This document shows positions 37,558 through 46,528 of a DNA stretch of 64,000 nucleotides, piece after piece; the stretch's first letter is position 1, and each line of letters opens with the position of its first letter. Made by a program: the position numbers and the translations under genes. Origin of the DNA: Gammaproteobacteria bacterium (GTDB lineage: Bacteria; Pseudomonadota; Gammaproteobacteria; Chromatiales; Chromatiaceae); the NCBI GenBank assembly GCA_020445255.1, contig JAGRGY010000001.1, forward strand, positions 83,751 through 147,750, given 5' to 3'. Under the pieces are notes generated by a model that had not been told where the DNA came from, did not search any database, and saw only the letters and a list, made by a program, of their open reading frames with translations.

Positions 37558-39300
37558 CTATCGCCCGACGGTGTTTGGGAACAGCAGGTCGATGAAGCGT
37601 TCAGCGGTGGGTTGGGGCTCGTGGTTGGCGAGTCCGGGGCGTTCGTTGGCCTCGATGACGACATAGTCCGCGCCGGCCGGGTCGGGTACGAGGAAGTCGA
37701 GCCCGGTGACCGGTATGTCGATCGCGCGCGCGGCGTCGACCGCGGCCTGGCACAGCGTCGGGTGCAGTTGTGCGGTCACGTCGTGGATCGTACCGCCGGT
37801 ATGCAGGTTGGCGGTCCTGCGCACGGTCAGGTACTCGCCGTAGGGCAGCACGTCGTCGAGCGCGTAGCCGGCGTCGGTGACGCAGCGTTCGGTCTCCTGG
37901 TCGATCGGAATGCGGCTCTCGCCGCCGGTCGCCGCGGCGCGACGACGGCTCTGCTTTTCGATCAATGCGCGTATCGTGTCGCGTCCGGTGCCCTGGATGC
38001 GCGGCGGACGGCGCACCGCGGCAGCGACCACGGCGCCGTCGATGACGATGATGCGCAGATCCGTGCCCTCGACGTATTCCTCGAGCAACACCTGCTCGCC
38101 GAACTTGCGCGCCTCGGCGATCGCGGCCTCGAGTGCCTTGCGGTCTCGCACGTCGACGCTGATCCCGGCGCCCTGTTCACCGCGTGCCGGTTTGACCACG
38201 ACTGCACCGTATTCGGCGAGGAACGCATCGGCCTGCTGCAGGTCTTCGACCTTGGCCTGGGCCGGCACACGCAGGCCGGCTCCCGCGAGCAGGCGATGGG
38301 TCACGGCCTTGTCGTCGCAGCGACTCATCGCGATCGACGTGGTCAACTCGCTCAACGACTCGCGGCAGGTCACGGTGCGGCCGCCGAGCGCAAGTTCGAA
38401 GAAGCCGGCCTCGGCATCCAGCACGTCGACGCCGATCCCGCGCCGCTGCGCCTCGCGCGTGATGATCCGCGCGTAAGGGTTCAGGCGCTGCTGCGGCTGC
38501 GTGCCGATGAACAGCGGCTCGTTGATCGAGTTCTTGTTCTTGACCGTAAAGGTGTTGATGCGCCGGAAGGTGAGGCGCTCGTATAGCCGGATCGCCTCGC
38601 GGTTGTCGTGCATGACCGACAGGTCGAGGTAACTGCGCCCCCGCGCGATGAAGAACTCGACCAGGTGGCGGACCAGGGCCTGGCCGATGCCCGGGCTGCG
38701 GGCCTGTGGGTCGACCGCGAGCGCCCACAGGCTGGCGCCGTTCTCCGGATCACCGAATGCCTCGACGTGGTCGATGCCGGTCGCCACACCCAGCACCTCG
38801 CCACTCTCGATGTCGATGGCGACGAGAAAATGCACCACCTTCGAGGTGCGCTTCTGCCACATGAAGTCCACCGGCGGCGGGATCATCTGCCGAGCGAGGT
38901 ACACGCGGTGTGCACCCTCCGCATCGGCACGGCTGTTCAGCAGGTGCACGGCATAGCCGCGCGGCCGCAACGCCGACACCTTGTAGCGATCCAGCCACAG
39001 ACGATAGGTGTGCGACGGATCGAGGAACAGATTCTGCGGCTCCATCGCCAGCAGCACGTGCGGGTCGGCGACGTAGAACGCGATGTCGCGCTTGCCCGGC
39101 GACTCGGACAGCAGCGCATCGGCGAGGCGGCGGTTGTCGCGGAACGTGTGGGCGAAGATCAGCCGGCCCCAGCCGCAGTCGACCGTGGCGTCCGCACGCA
39201 GTTCGCGCTCGCCCGGCATACCGCGGCGCTCGACTCCGGTAACGCTGGGCGTGCGCTGGCGTTCGAGCCGGGTGCGGTAATGACGCGCCTTCTTGGTCAT
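37558..39300 (-). CDS. ngg: N-acetylglutaminylglutamine synthetase
   Basis: A 580-residue fusion. Residues ~100-270 are a GNAT acetyltransferase (SPGIGQALVRHL near residue 200), and ~300-570 an ATP-grasp ligase (VVVKPARGEQGAGIS, later VIEANERPGL). It is thought to acetylate and join two glutamines in making the osmolyte NAGGN. The start is fixed by an ATGA overlap with asnO at 39297-39300; the very long frame running further upstream is antisense shadow inside asnO. The length and domain order are those of the known protein. Confidence 0.92.
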   Translation of the reverse strand: MTKKARHYRTRLERQRTPSVTGVERRGMPGERELRADATVDCGWGRLIFAHTFRDNRRLADALLSESPGKRDIAFYVADPHVLLAMEPQNLFLDPSHTYRLWLDRYKVSALRPRGYAVHLLNSRADAEGAHRVYLARQMIPPPVDFMWQKRTSKVVHFLVAIDIESGEVLGVATGIDHVEAFGDPENGASLWALAVDPQARSPGIGQALVRHLVEFFIARGRSYLDLSVMHDNREAIRLYERLTFRRINTFTVKNKNSINEPLFIGTQPQQRLNPYARIITREAQRRGIGVDVLDAEAGFFELALGGRTVTCRESLSELTTSIAMSRCDDKAVTHRLLAGAGLRVPAQAKVEDLQQADAFLAEYGAVVVKPARGEQGAGISVDVRDRKALEAAIAEARKFGEQVLLEEYVEGTDLRIIVIDGAVVAAAVRRPPRIQGTGRDTIRALIEKQSRRRAAATGGESRIPIDQETERCVTDAGYALDDVLPYGEYLTVRRTANLHTGGTIHDVTAQLHPTLCQAAVDAARAIDIPVTGLDFLVPDPAGADYVVIEANERPGLANHEPQPTAERFIDLLFPNTVGR

Positions 39301-41075
39301 GCGGCGACCCCGTGCTGTTGCAGCCAGCGTTCGAGCAATGCGATCTGCCACAGCTTCGATCCGCGCAGCGGCGTGATGTGGGCCTTGGGGTCGGCCAGCA
39401 GGCCGGCCACGTAGGCGTCGCGGAACAGGCCGCGTTGGCGTGCCGCGGGCGCTTCCAGCGTCTCGGTCACGTAGTCGAGGTACGGCCCCTCGAGGTACTT
39501 GAGTGCCGGCACCGGGAAGTAGCCCTTCGGCCGGTCGATGACCGCGGCGGGAATGACCGAGCGCGCCGCCTCCTTGAGCACGCCCTTGCCGCCGGAGGCG
39601 ATCTTGTGTTCGGCCGGGATGCGCGCGGCGAGTTCCACAAGTTCGTGGTCGAGGAACGGCACGCGGGCCTCGAGCCCCCACGCCATGGTCATGTTGTCGA
39701 CGCGTTTCACCGGATCGTCGACCAGCATCACCTGAGTGTCGAGCCGCAGCGCCTTGTCTACCGGCTGCTGGGCGCCGGGCGCCGCGAAGTGCCGCTCCAC
39801 CAGGGTGCGGCTGAAGTCGTCGCTGACCAGTTCGGGGTTCACGGCCTGCGCGTACTCGGCATGGTCGCGATCGAAGAAGACGCCGGCGTAGTCGGCGGCC
39901 GGATCGATGCTCGCCAGCAGCGGTGGGTACCAATGGTAGCCGGCGAACACCTCGTCGGCCCCCTGGCCGCTCTGCACGACCTTGACGTGCTGCGACACCT
40001 GCTCCGACAGCAGGTAGAAACCGATCACGTCGTGGCTGACCATCGGCTCGCTCATCGCCGTGATGCAGCGGTCGAGCGCGGGCAGCAGGCGCGCGCTGTC
40101 GACGCGGATCTGGTGGTGGTCGGTGGCGAAATGCCGCGCGACGATGTCGGAGTACTGGAACTCGTCGCCGGCCTCGCCGTCGACCGCCTCGAATCCGACC
40201 GAGAACGTGCTCAGGCCATGCTGGCCCTGCTCGGCGAGCAGTCCGACGATCAGACTCGAATCGAGTCCTCCGGACAGCAGCACCCCGACCGGCACATCGG
40301 CGACCAGACGGCGTTCGACCGCCTTGCGCAGTGCCTGCAGCGTGATGTCCTGCCAATCGACATAATCGCGTTCGCGGTCGTCTCCGCGCGGCCCGAACTG
40401 CAGGCGCCAGTAGCAATGGTCACGGCTGCGCCCGTCTGGCTCGATCATGCGCACGGTTGCCGGCGGCAGCTTGCGCACCCCAGCGAGGATCGTGTGCGGG
40501 GCAGGCACGACGGCGTGGAAACTCATGTAGTGGTGCAGCGCCACGGGATCGATCGAACGGTCGATGCCGTCGGTCGCGAGCAGCGCCGGCAGCGTGGACG
40601 CGAAGCGCAGGCCGGCGTCGATCTCGGCATAGTAGAGGGGTTTGATGCCGAGGCGGTCGCGGGCCAGGAACAGCCGGCCCGAGTCACGTTCCCAGATCGC
40701 GAATGCAAACATGCCCTGGAAATGTTCGACGCAGTCGGCGCCCCACGCGGCGTAAGCCTTGAGGATGACTTCGGTGTCGCCGTCGGAGAAAAACCGGTGG
40801 CCGAGACCCTGCAGCTGCACCCTCAGGTCGCGGAAATTGTAGATGCAGCCGTTGAACACGATGCCGAGCCCGAGCTCGTTGTCGACCATCGGCTGTTGGG
40901 CGTGTTCACTGAGGTCGAGGATCTTGAGGCGCCGATGGCCGACGGCGAGATGGCGTGCCTGGAAGATCCCGCTACCATCGGGACCGCGGGGGAACAGGAG
41001 GTCGTTCATCCGGGCGATGGCGTCGATCGACGGGGGCCGACCATCGAACCGGATTTCACCGCAAATACCGCACAT
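39297..41075 (-). CDS. asnO: N-acetylglutaminylglutamine amidotransferase (AsnO-type)
   Basis: A 592-residue asparagine-synthetase-like enzyme: an N-terminal class II glutaminase with nucleophile C2 (MCGICGE), then a synthetase domain with the PP-loop SGGLDSS (~245). It would amidate N-acetylglutaminylglutamine to give NAGGN. The start is ATG 41075, required to place the nucleophilic cysteine at position 2; an upstream TTG at 41099 lies in the operator. It leads the three-gene osmolyte operon, facing the MarR gene. Confidence 0.93.
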   Translation of the reverse strand: MCGICGEIRFDGRPPSIDAIARMNDLLFPRGPDGSGIFQARHLAVGHRRLKILDLSEHAQQPMVDNELGLGIVFNGCIYNFRDLRVQLQGLGHRFFSDGDTEVILKAYAAWGADCVEHFQGMFAFAIWERDSGRLFLARDRLGIKPLYYAEIDAGLRFASTLPALLATDGIDRSIDPVALHHYMSFHAVVPAPHTILAGVRKLPPATVRMIEPDGRSRDHCYWRLQFGPRGDDRERDYVDWQDITLQALRKAVERRLVADVPVGVLLSGGLDSSLIVGLLAEQGQHGLSTFSVGFEAVDGEAGDEFQYSDIVARHFATDHHQIRVDSARLLPALDRCITAMSEPMVSHDVIGFYLLSEQVSQHVKVVQSGQGADEVFAGYHWYPPLLASIDPAADYAGVFFDRDHAEYAQAVNPELVSDDFSRTLVERHFAAPGAQQPVDKALRLDTQVMLVDDPVKRVDNMTMAWGLEARVPFLDHELVELAARIPAEHKIASGGKGVLKEAARSVIPAAVIDRPKGYFPVPALKYLEGPYLDYVTETLEAPAARQRGLFRDAYVAGLLADPKAHITPLRGSKLWQIALLERWLQQHGVAA

Positions 41076-41098
41076 GCGTGGACCGCCCGATCGCAACA

Positions 41099-41120
41099 AT
41101 TGCTTAGAAGCCTAAACAAT
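41099..41120. promoter_or_regulatory. MarR-type operator between asnO and marR
   Basis: A 22-base inverted repeat with nine-base arms ATTGCTTAG and CTAAACAAT (one mismatch) separated by four bases. Size and AT-rich arms fit MarR-family sites. It lies 24 bases upstream of the asnO ATG and about 75 bases upstream of the MarR ATG, so it could control both genes. Confidence 0.7.
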
Positions 41121-41193
41121 GCGTGACGGCGATTCAAACGCACACACGCACTAAAATGGGGCAATTGGCCCACCGACCAGGGTGTTGAACACA

Positions 41194-41739
41194 ATGACTG
41201 ATTCGAGATCCAATCGAAATGGCGGCGTCTCGGCCAACATGCTGGTGGCGCTGCGCCGGGTCATGCGCGCGGTCGATCTTCACTCGCGCCGGCTGGTGCG
41301 GAGTCACGGCCTGACCGGGCCACAGGCAGTGCTCATCGGTGAGGTGATCGCCAGCCAGGGGCTGACCGCCGGTGACCTGGCGCGCCGGGTGAATCTGAGC
41401 CAGGCCACGGTGACCGACATCGTCAAGCGTCTCGAGGCGCGCGGGCTGTTGAGTCGCCGCCGTGACATTCACGACAAGCGTCGGGTGTTGATCTCCACGA
41501 CCAGAGCGGGACAGACGATCTACGCCAGTGCGCCACCGCTGTTGCAGCAGACGTTCGTCGAGCGCTTCGAGTCGCTGCCGGACTGGGAGCAAAGCCTGCT
41601 GCTCTCGGCGATGCAACGCATCGCGGCGCTGATGGACGCCGAGGGACTGGAGGCCGCTGCACTGTTGAGCAGTGAGGAGTTTGTCACGGCGCGGGATTTC
41701 GACGACGGTGCCCCATTGCCGGGCGATGTCGCGGGCTGA
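41194..41739 (+). CDS. MarR-family transcriptional regulator
   Basis: A 181-residue winged-helix protein. The HTH lies at about residues 50-95 (LSQATVTDIVKRLEARGLL), followed by the wing DKRRVLISTT. The C-terminal ~40 residues are acidic and beyond the usual MarR length. MarR proteins are regular neighbours of asnO/ngg. ATG 41194 is preferred; a GTG at 41182 in the same frame is possible. It is divergent from asnO across the inverted repeat. Confidence 0.85.
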   Translation: MTDSRSNRNGGVSANMLVALRRVMRAVDLHSRRLVRSHGLTGPQAVLIGEVIASQGLTAGDLARRVNLSQATVTDIVKRLEARGLLSRRRDIHDKRRVLISTTRAGQTIYASAPPLLQQTFVERFESLPDWEQSLLLSAMQRIAALMDAEGLEAAALLSSEEFVTARDFDDGAPLPGDVAG

Positions 41740-41775
41740 TCGCTGTTCCGGCCCGCGCGGGCGGCGCTCCCCCGC

Positions 41776-42417
41776 TCACCGCCCGTCCACTTCCGACAGC
41801 CGATAATCGAGCGCACGGGCAAGGCGGGCGGCGAGTTCGTCGCCGAGTTGCGCCGGTGAGTCACTGATGCCGAGGCGTTGTGTGCTCGTCACGTCGAGTC
41901 CGGGATGGCCGCATGGATTGATGCGTCGAAACGGTTCGAGGTCGTTGGCGACGTTCAGCGCCAGACCGTGGTAGGTGAAGCCGCGTCGCACACGCAGGCC
42001 GAGCGATGCGACCTTGCGGTCATGCACATAGACGCCCGGCGCGTCGCTGCGCGCCACGGCGCTACATCCCCGCGCGGCGAGCAGTTCGATGACGGCGTTC
42101 TCCATGACGCTGACCAGGCCGCGGATGCCGATGCCGGCCTCGCGCAGCGAGATCAACAGGTACACGACCAGCTGGCCCGGGCCGTGATAGGTGACCTGGC
42201 CGCCGCGGTCGCTGTGCACGACCGGGATGTCACCGGGCGCGAGCAGGTGTTCCGGCTTGCCGGCCTGACCCTGGGTGAATACCGGCGGGTGCTCGACGAT
42301 CCACAGTTCGGACGTTGTCTGATCGCTGCGCGCGTCGGTGAAATCGCGCATCGCGCGCCACGTCGTTTCGTAGTCACAAAGGCCGAGGTGGCGGACGATC
42401 AGGGTGGGTCTGGTCAA
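41776..42417 (-). CDS. lipB: octanoyltransferase LipB
   Basis: A 213-residue enzyme that moves octanoate from acyl carrier protein to lipoyl domains of 2-oxoacid dehydrogenases and the glycine cleavage system. The motif RGGQVTYHGPGQLV is intact. With the TTG start at 42417 the catalytic lysine is K135 and the acyl-thioester cysteine is C169, equal to the E. coli numbering, and the length is the same as E. coli LipB; this supports TTG over the frame start at 42480. It is separated from ybeD, its usual neighbour, by three genes. Confidence 0.92.
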   Translation of the reverse strand: MTRPTLIVRHLGLCDYETTWRAMRDFTDARSDQTTSELWIVEHPPVFTQGQAGKPEHLLAPGDIPVVHSDRGGQVTYHGPGQLVVYLLISLREAGIGIRGLVSVMENAVIELLAARGCSAVARSDAPGVYVHDRKVASLGLRVRRGFTYHGLALNVANDLEPFRRINPCGHPGLDVTSTQRLGISDSPAQLGDELAARLARALDYRLSEVDGR

Positions 42418-42580
42418 GTGCGGGCACCGGGGTTTGCGCCTGACGGATACTGTGCGCCATCCTAGCGCATGTCGGGCCACGATCCACGTTGGCCCAACCC
42501 GTACCGTGCGCAGCCGAACCGCTTCGCGTCGGCCAATCTGGTCTAGGCTGTCTATTTCGACAACTGATCAGCGTACGTCG

Positions 42581-43057
42581 ATGAAGGCAAAGAAGCGCAA
42601 GTCGCCGATCCTGGTGCCGGTGGATTTTTCCGCCTACTCGCAGGCGGCATTGTTGACGGCGTGCGAGCTGGCGGCGTGCACCGGGCAGCCGCTCGTGGTG
42701 CTGCACGTCATCCATGATCCGGCGGAGATGCCGGGCTACTACGGCCAGGTGACGAAAAAGAAGAAGCTGCTGCGAATCGAGGATCTGGCCAGGGAGGCAT
42801 TCGACGGTTTCATGCACTCGGTGATCAAGCACAACCCGGATCAGACGCTGCTGCGCGAGGCGGAGCCGATGCTGGTGGTGGGGCTCCCGGTGACGCGGAT
42901 CCTCGAGGCGGCGAACAAGACCGGGGCATCGATGATCGTGATGGGCAGTCGCGGGCGAACGGGACTGGACCGCCTGATGCTGGGGTCCAAGGCGGAGCAG
43001 GTCGTCCGCCTGTCGCCGATCCCGGTGATGACCGTCAAGGATCGCCCGCCCAGGTGA
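42581..43057 (+). CDS. universal stress protein (UspA family)
   Basis: A 158-residue single-domain Usp. It has PVDFSAYSQAAL at the first strand/helix and the ATP-binding signature G-x2-G-x9-G-S (GSRGRTGLDRLMLGSKAE, residues ~125-142), so it probably binds ATP. A short Lys-rich insertion (TKKKKLL) lies in the middle. The ATG at 42581 is chosen because the longer frame crosses the lipB promoter. Confidence 0.9.
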   Translation: MKAKKRKSPILVPVDFSAYSQAALLTACELAACTGQPLVVLHVIHDPAEMPGYYGQVTKKKKLLRIEDLAREAFDGFMHSVIKHNPDQTLLREAEPMLVVGLPVTRILEAANKTGASMIVMGSRGRTGLDRLMLGSKAEQVVRLSPIPVMTVKDRPPR

Positions 43058-43075
43058 GCCGCCGGTGGAGTAGTG

Positions 43076-43327
43076 CTATTCGCAGTTGCCCTGCAGCTGC
43101 TCCTTCTGTGCCAGGCCCTTGCGCTGTTGCAGTTCGGCGACCCTCAGGGCGAGATTGAGTTGACGTCGTTTCGATGCGCTGTCTTCGTGCGCGAGCTCCT
43201 CGCGCAGCGCTGACTGGCGATCCTGCAAACGCCCCAACAGCACCTTGAGTTCGGCGCAGGGCGAGCGGTTGCCGAAAACGTCATGCAGCTGACCGCGCAT
43301 CCGACTGAACAGCCGGCCGATCTTCAT
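43076..43327 (-). CDS. small coiled-coil protein of unknown function
   Basis: An 83-residue hydrophilic protein with a strong GGAGG site five bases before its ATG. Residues ~25-75 are a predicted coiled coil rich in Leu, Gln, Arg and Glu. It has two cysteines (24 and 82). No family is recognised. It lies between the Usp gene and the Na/Pi transporter gene and is transcribed in the transporter direction. Confidence 0.6.
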   Translation of the reverse strand: MKIGRLFSRMRGQLHDVFGNRSPCAELKVLLGRLQDRQSALREELAHEDSASKRRQLNLALRVAELQQRKGLAQKEQLQGNCE

Positions 43328-43431
43328 GGGGACCTCCGCACGTCTTGGATGACGCTGCTGATTACAGCGTTAGTGTGATCCGCGCAGATGTCCCGGTTAT
43401 GACAGTTTCGTGACCGCGTTCGAATCGTCCG

Positions 43432-45249
43432 TCACGCGGTCGTTTCGGCCGCCGACTCCGGCGCGACGGGTTCGGCGTCCATGGCCACAGTCTTGGCCAT
43501 TCTCTTGGCGAAGTAATAGATCCGCTTCTGCTTCTCGATGATGTCGATCTCGATCGTGTAGGCCGGGATCCGGTTCGGTTCCTTCGCGACCAGCCGCGTC
43601 GCCTCGTGGATCGCCTCGGAATTGGCGAGGGTATCGATGTCGCTCTTCATCCCGATGACCCGCAATGCCGCCGCGTTGTCGGTCTTGGAGACGGCCCGTA
43701 TCGCGTCGTTGAGGGCGCTCGTGATGACGGCGTGGAAGTCGGTCAATACCTTGCGCGTCGGGGCGCTGATCGAGACACCGGCGTTGATGCGGTCGATGCC
43801 GAGGTCGACCAGATTCGTCTCGATCGTGTCGCCGACATTTTCGAGATCGCCCAGTGCCTCCATCAGTTCGAGGAATTCCTCGGTCTGCTCCTCGCTCAGG
43901 TTGCCCTTGCTGATCTGGCCCATGTACTCGAGGATCTGCGCGTACAGCACGTCGACCTCGTCATCCATGCGGCGGATCTCGAGCAGTGTCTCCCGGTTGC
44001 CGGCCAGGATCGCCGGCAGGATATGGGAGAGCATCTGCTGCACTACGCCGCCCATGTGTTCGACCTCCATGCGCACGCGGTCCAGCGCGAGTGCCGGCGT
44101 GCTGATCAGCTCCGGTTCAAGGTACTTCGCCGTTACCGACAGGATCTCGGCCTCGAACGGCTTGTCCGGTATGAGCCATTCGACGAAGCGTGCCAGCTGT
44201 GCGGCAAGGCCGATGAACAGGATGGTATTCGCGACGTTGAACAGCGTGTGCGCGTTGGCGATCTGACGTGGTGTCTCGGCGGCGAGGCGCGCGAGGCCGT
44301 CGAGTTCCGGGTGTGACGGCGACAGCACCGACACGATGCCTGCCAGCTGCGGAATGAACAGGAACCACACCGCCACCCCCAGCACGTTGAACAACACGTG
44401 AACCGCCGCTGCTCGTACGGCCTCGCGCGGCTTGCCGATCGCGGCCAGCATGGCGGTCACACAGGTGCCGATGTTCGCGCCGAACGCCAGCGCGATGCCG
44501 GCCGGGAGCGTGATGAAGCCCTGGCTGGCCATGACGATGACGATGCCGGTGGTCGCGGAGGAAGACTGGATCAGGCCGGTGAACCCGGCGGCGATGAGTA
44601 TACCGACCAGCGGGTTCTCCATGCGGATCATCAGATCGAGAAACGGCTGATAGTCGCGCAGCGGTTTCATGGCGTCGCTCATGACGCTCATGCCGAAGAA
44701 CACCAGCCCCAGGCCCATCAGCATTCCGCCGTACTGCTTGATGCGGTCGTTCTTGGATACGAACAACATGCCGAAGCCGACACCGATCATCAGCAATGCC
44801 GCCTTGGTGACCTTGAACGCAACGATCTGGGCGGTGATCGTGGTGCCGATGTTGGCGCCCATGATCACGCCAACCGATTGCGACAGCGACATCAGGCCGG
44901 CCGAGATGAACCCGACCACGAGTACCGTGGTGACCGACGACGACTGGATCACTGCGGTGACGAAGGCGCCGGTGATCGCACCCATGATGCGATTGGCGGT
45001 GAGCTTGGCGAGGATCGCCTTCATCCTTGATCCGGCGACGGCCTTCAACGCGTCGGCCATCTGCTCCATGCCGAACAGGAACAGTGCCAGACCGCCGAAC
45101 AGTTGCATGCCCATGTTGCCCCAGTCGATCGACTGGTCGCCGTCGGCCGCGACTGCGGTCGACGCGAACAACGCCGCGCCCCACATTACGCAGGTGATCG
45201 CCAGTCGCGCGACGACGCGCCTGTCCAACAAGGGTACCGGGTGCAGCAT
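43432..45249 (-). CDS. Na+/Pi-cotransporter family protein with PhoU-like domain
   Basis: A 605-residue membrane protein of the Na/Pi cotransporter II (NptA/YjbB) family. It has about 30-35 residues of signal-like N-terminus, eight or more membrane segments and the two repeated QSSS(V/A)TT motifs (near residues 102 and 236) that form the ion/phosphate site. The C-terminal ~200 residues are a helical PhoU-like domain. It may import or export phosphate with Na+; YjbB in E. coli exports it. It is not next to pst or pho genes here. Confidence 0.9.
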   Translation of the reverse strand: MLHPVPLLDRRVVARLAITCVMWGAALFASTAVAADGDQSIDWGNMGMQLFGGLALFLFGMEQMADALKAVAGSRMKAILAKLTANRIMGAITGAFVTAVIQSSSVTTVLVVGFISAGLMSLSQSVGVIMGANIGTTITAQIVAFKVTKAALLMIGVGFGMLFVSKNDRIKQYGGMLMGLGLVFFGMSVMSDAMKPLRDYQPFLDLMIRMENPLVGILIAAGFTGLIQSSSATTGIVIVMASQGFITLPAGIALAFGANIGTCVTAMLAAIGKPREAVRAAAVHVLFNVLGVAVWFLFIPQLAGIVSVLSPSHPELDGLARLAAETPRQIANAHTLFNVANTILFIGLAAQLARFVEWLIPDKPFEAEILSVTAKYLEPELISTPALALDRVRMEVEHMGGVVQQMLSHILPAILAGNRETLLEIRRMDDEVDVLYAQILEYMGQISKGNLSEEQTEEFLELMEALGDLENVGDTIETNLVDLGIDRINAGVSISAPTRKVLTDFHAVITSALNDAIRAVSKTDNAAALRVIGMKSDIDTLANSEAIHEATRLVAKEPNRIPAYTIEIDIIEKQKRIYYFAKRMAKTVAMDAEPVAPESAAETTA

Positions 45250-45380
45250 GGCCTTCCTCCGGCGTGTCTTCGGTGGATTGATGGCAGCGTTCCGCAGTAC
45301 GCGCTCACCAGTGTTACCGTCGGATGTCGGAAATATTACAGGAGGATAGCAGCCACTGCAGTGGCGGGCCTGATGAGGCG

Positions 45381-45653
45381 CTAGAGCCGCATCAGCACCT
45401 TATCGTGCGCTGTCAGGTCAGCGTAAATGGCATCGAGTTGCGCGCGGCTGCTTGCCTCGATGACGATGCTGACCGACACGTATTTGCCACCGCGGCTGGC
45501 CCGCTGGCGGATGCCGTCCTCGCGGATGTCGGTGCAATGGCGGCGGACGATCTCGATCACGACTTCGTGAAAGGTACCGTCATCAACGCCCATCGCCTTG
45601 ATCTCGTAGGCGCACGGGAACTCGAACCCGGGGGCGTCGCCGTCATTCGTCAT
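45381..45653 (-). CDS. ybeD: DUF493 / YbeD-family protein
   Basis: A 90-residue ACT-like ferredoxin-fold protein of the YbeD (DUF493) family, recognised by the pattern FPCAYEIKAMG and a C-terminal S-x-x-Q-L-D-x-I-Y block. In gammaproteobacteria it lies between dacA and lipB, as it does here apart from an inserted segment. It overlaps dat by 11 bases. ATG 45653 was chosen; the longer frame is antisense shadow in dat. Confidence 0.88.
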   Translation of the reverse strand: MTNDGDAPGFEFPCAYEIKAMGVDDGTFHEVVIEIVRRHCTDIREDGIRQRASRGGKYVSVSIVIEASSRAQLDAIYADLTAHDKVLMRL

Positions 45654-46521
45654 GGCATTCGCTGCCGAGGCGCAGGCGCTCCTTGCAGGCCTGGTAGAGG
45701 TCGTCCATGCGTTGCCACATCGGTCCGGGGGCGCCGTCACCGACGCGCCTGCCGTTGAGTTCGACCACGGCGGCGATCTCGCGCGTCGAACTGGTCAGCC
45801 AGACTTCGTCGGCATTCCCGAGTTCGGCCATACCGATCGTTGCATGCGCAAAGGGCACGCCGGCCTCGTGTGCCAGTTCGAGCACCAGATCGCGGGTGAC
45901 GCCCGGAAGAAGTTCGGGGCTGTCCGGCGGCGTGATCAAAAGGCCGTTGCTGACAATGAACAGGTTGCTTGCGGTGCCCTCCATGACCTGCCCGTCACGC
46001 ACCAGGATCGCCTCGTCGGCGCCTGCGTCGCCGGCCTGCGCACGCGCCAGTACGTTGGCCAGCAGCGTGGTCGCCTTGATGTCGCAGCGGTGCCAGCGGA
46101 TGTCGTCGAGCGTGACTGCGCGGATGCCGCGTGTGGCGACGACCGGGTCGCGGGGCGGAATCGGCATGCAGAACGCGAACACGTTGGCGCGCACCTCGGA
46201 CGGAATCACATGATTGCGCACTGGATAGGCGCCGCGCGTCACCTGCAGGTAGATCGAATGGTCGCGGCCGCGCAGCGGTTCGGTCAGACGCTCGAACACG
46301 GAGCGCCACTGCGCATGGCTGAGCGGATTGCGCATGCGGATGGCGGCCAGGCTGCGATCCAGGCGCGCCAGGTGCTGGCTGACCCGGAACGGGCGGCCGC
46401 CGTAGGCGGGTACTACCTCGTAGACGCTGTCGCCGAACAGCAGACCGCGGTCGGTCAGTGGCACGCAGGCACGCGCCTGCGGCAGGTATTCGCCGTTCAG
46501 GTAGACGAGGTCTTCATTCAT
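45643..46521 (-). CDS. dat: D-amino-acid/branched-chain aminotransferase-type PLP enzyme (Dat-like)
   Basis: A 292-residue class IV fold-type aminotransferase. The PLP lysine is K149 (RCDIKATTLL); other conserved blocks are DRGLLFGDSVYE (residues 24-35) and EGTASNLFIV. The location next to dacA suggests a D-alanine or D-glutamate function in wall metabolism; BCAT or 4-amino-4-deoxychorismate lyase activity cannot be excluded. It lies eight bases after dacA and overlaps ybeD. Confidence 0.87.
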   Translation of the reverse strand: MNEDLVYLNGEYLPQARACVPLTDRGLLFGDSVYEVVPAYGGRPFRVSQHLARLDRSLAAIRMRNPLSHAQWRSVFERLTEPLRGRDHSIYLQVTRGAYPVRNHVIPSEVRANVFAFCMPIPPRDPVVATRGIRAVTLDDIRWHRCDIKATTLLANVLARAQAGDAGADEAILVRDGQVMEGTASNLFIVSNGLLITPPDSPELLPGVTRDLVLELAHEAGVPFAHATIGMAELGNADEVWLTSSTREIAAVVELNGRRVGDGAPGPMWQRMDDLYQACKERLRLGSECHDE

Positions 46522-46528
46522 GGTGTGG

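Noticed and set aside
39301..40416. N-terminal extension of ngg inside asnO
   Set aside because: The extension is Arg/Gly-rich shadow of asnO; the ATGA overlap at 39297-39300 gives the expected ngg length.
45352..45365. Perfect palindrome GCCACTG-CAGTGGC upstream of the Na/Pi transporter gene
   Set aside because: It lacks a T-run and no second copy was noticed; there is not enough to call it an operator or terminator.
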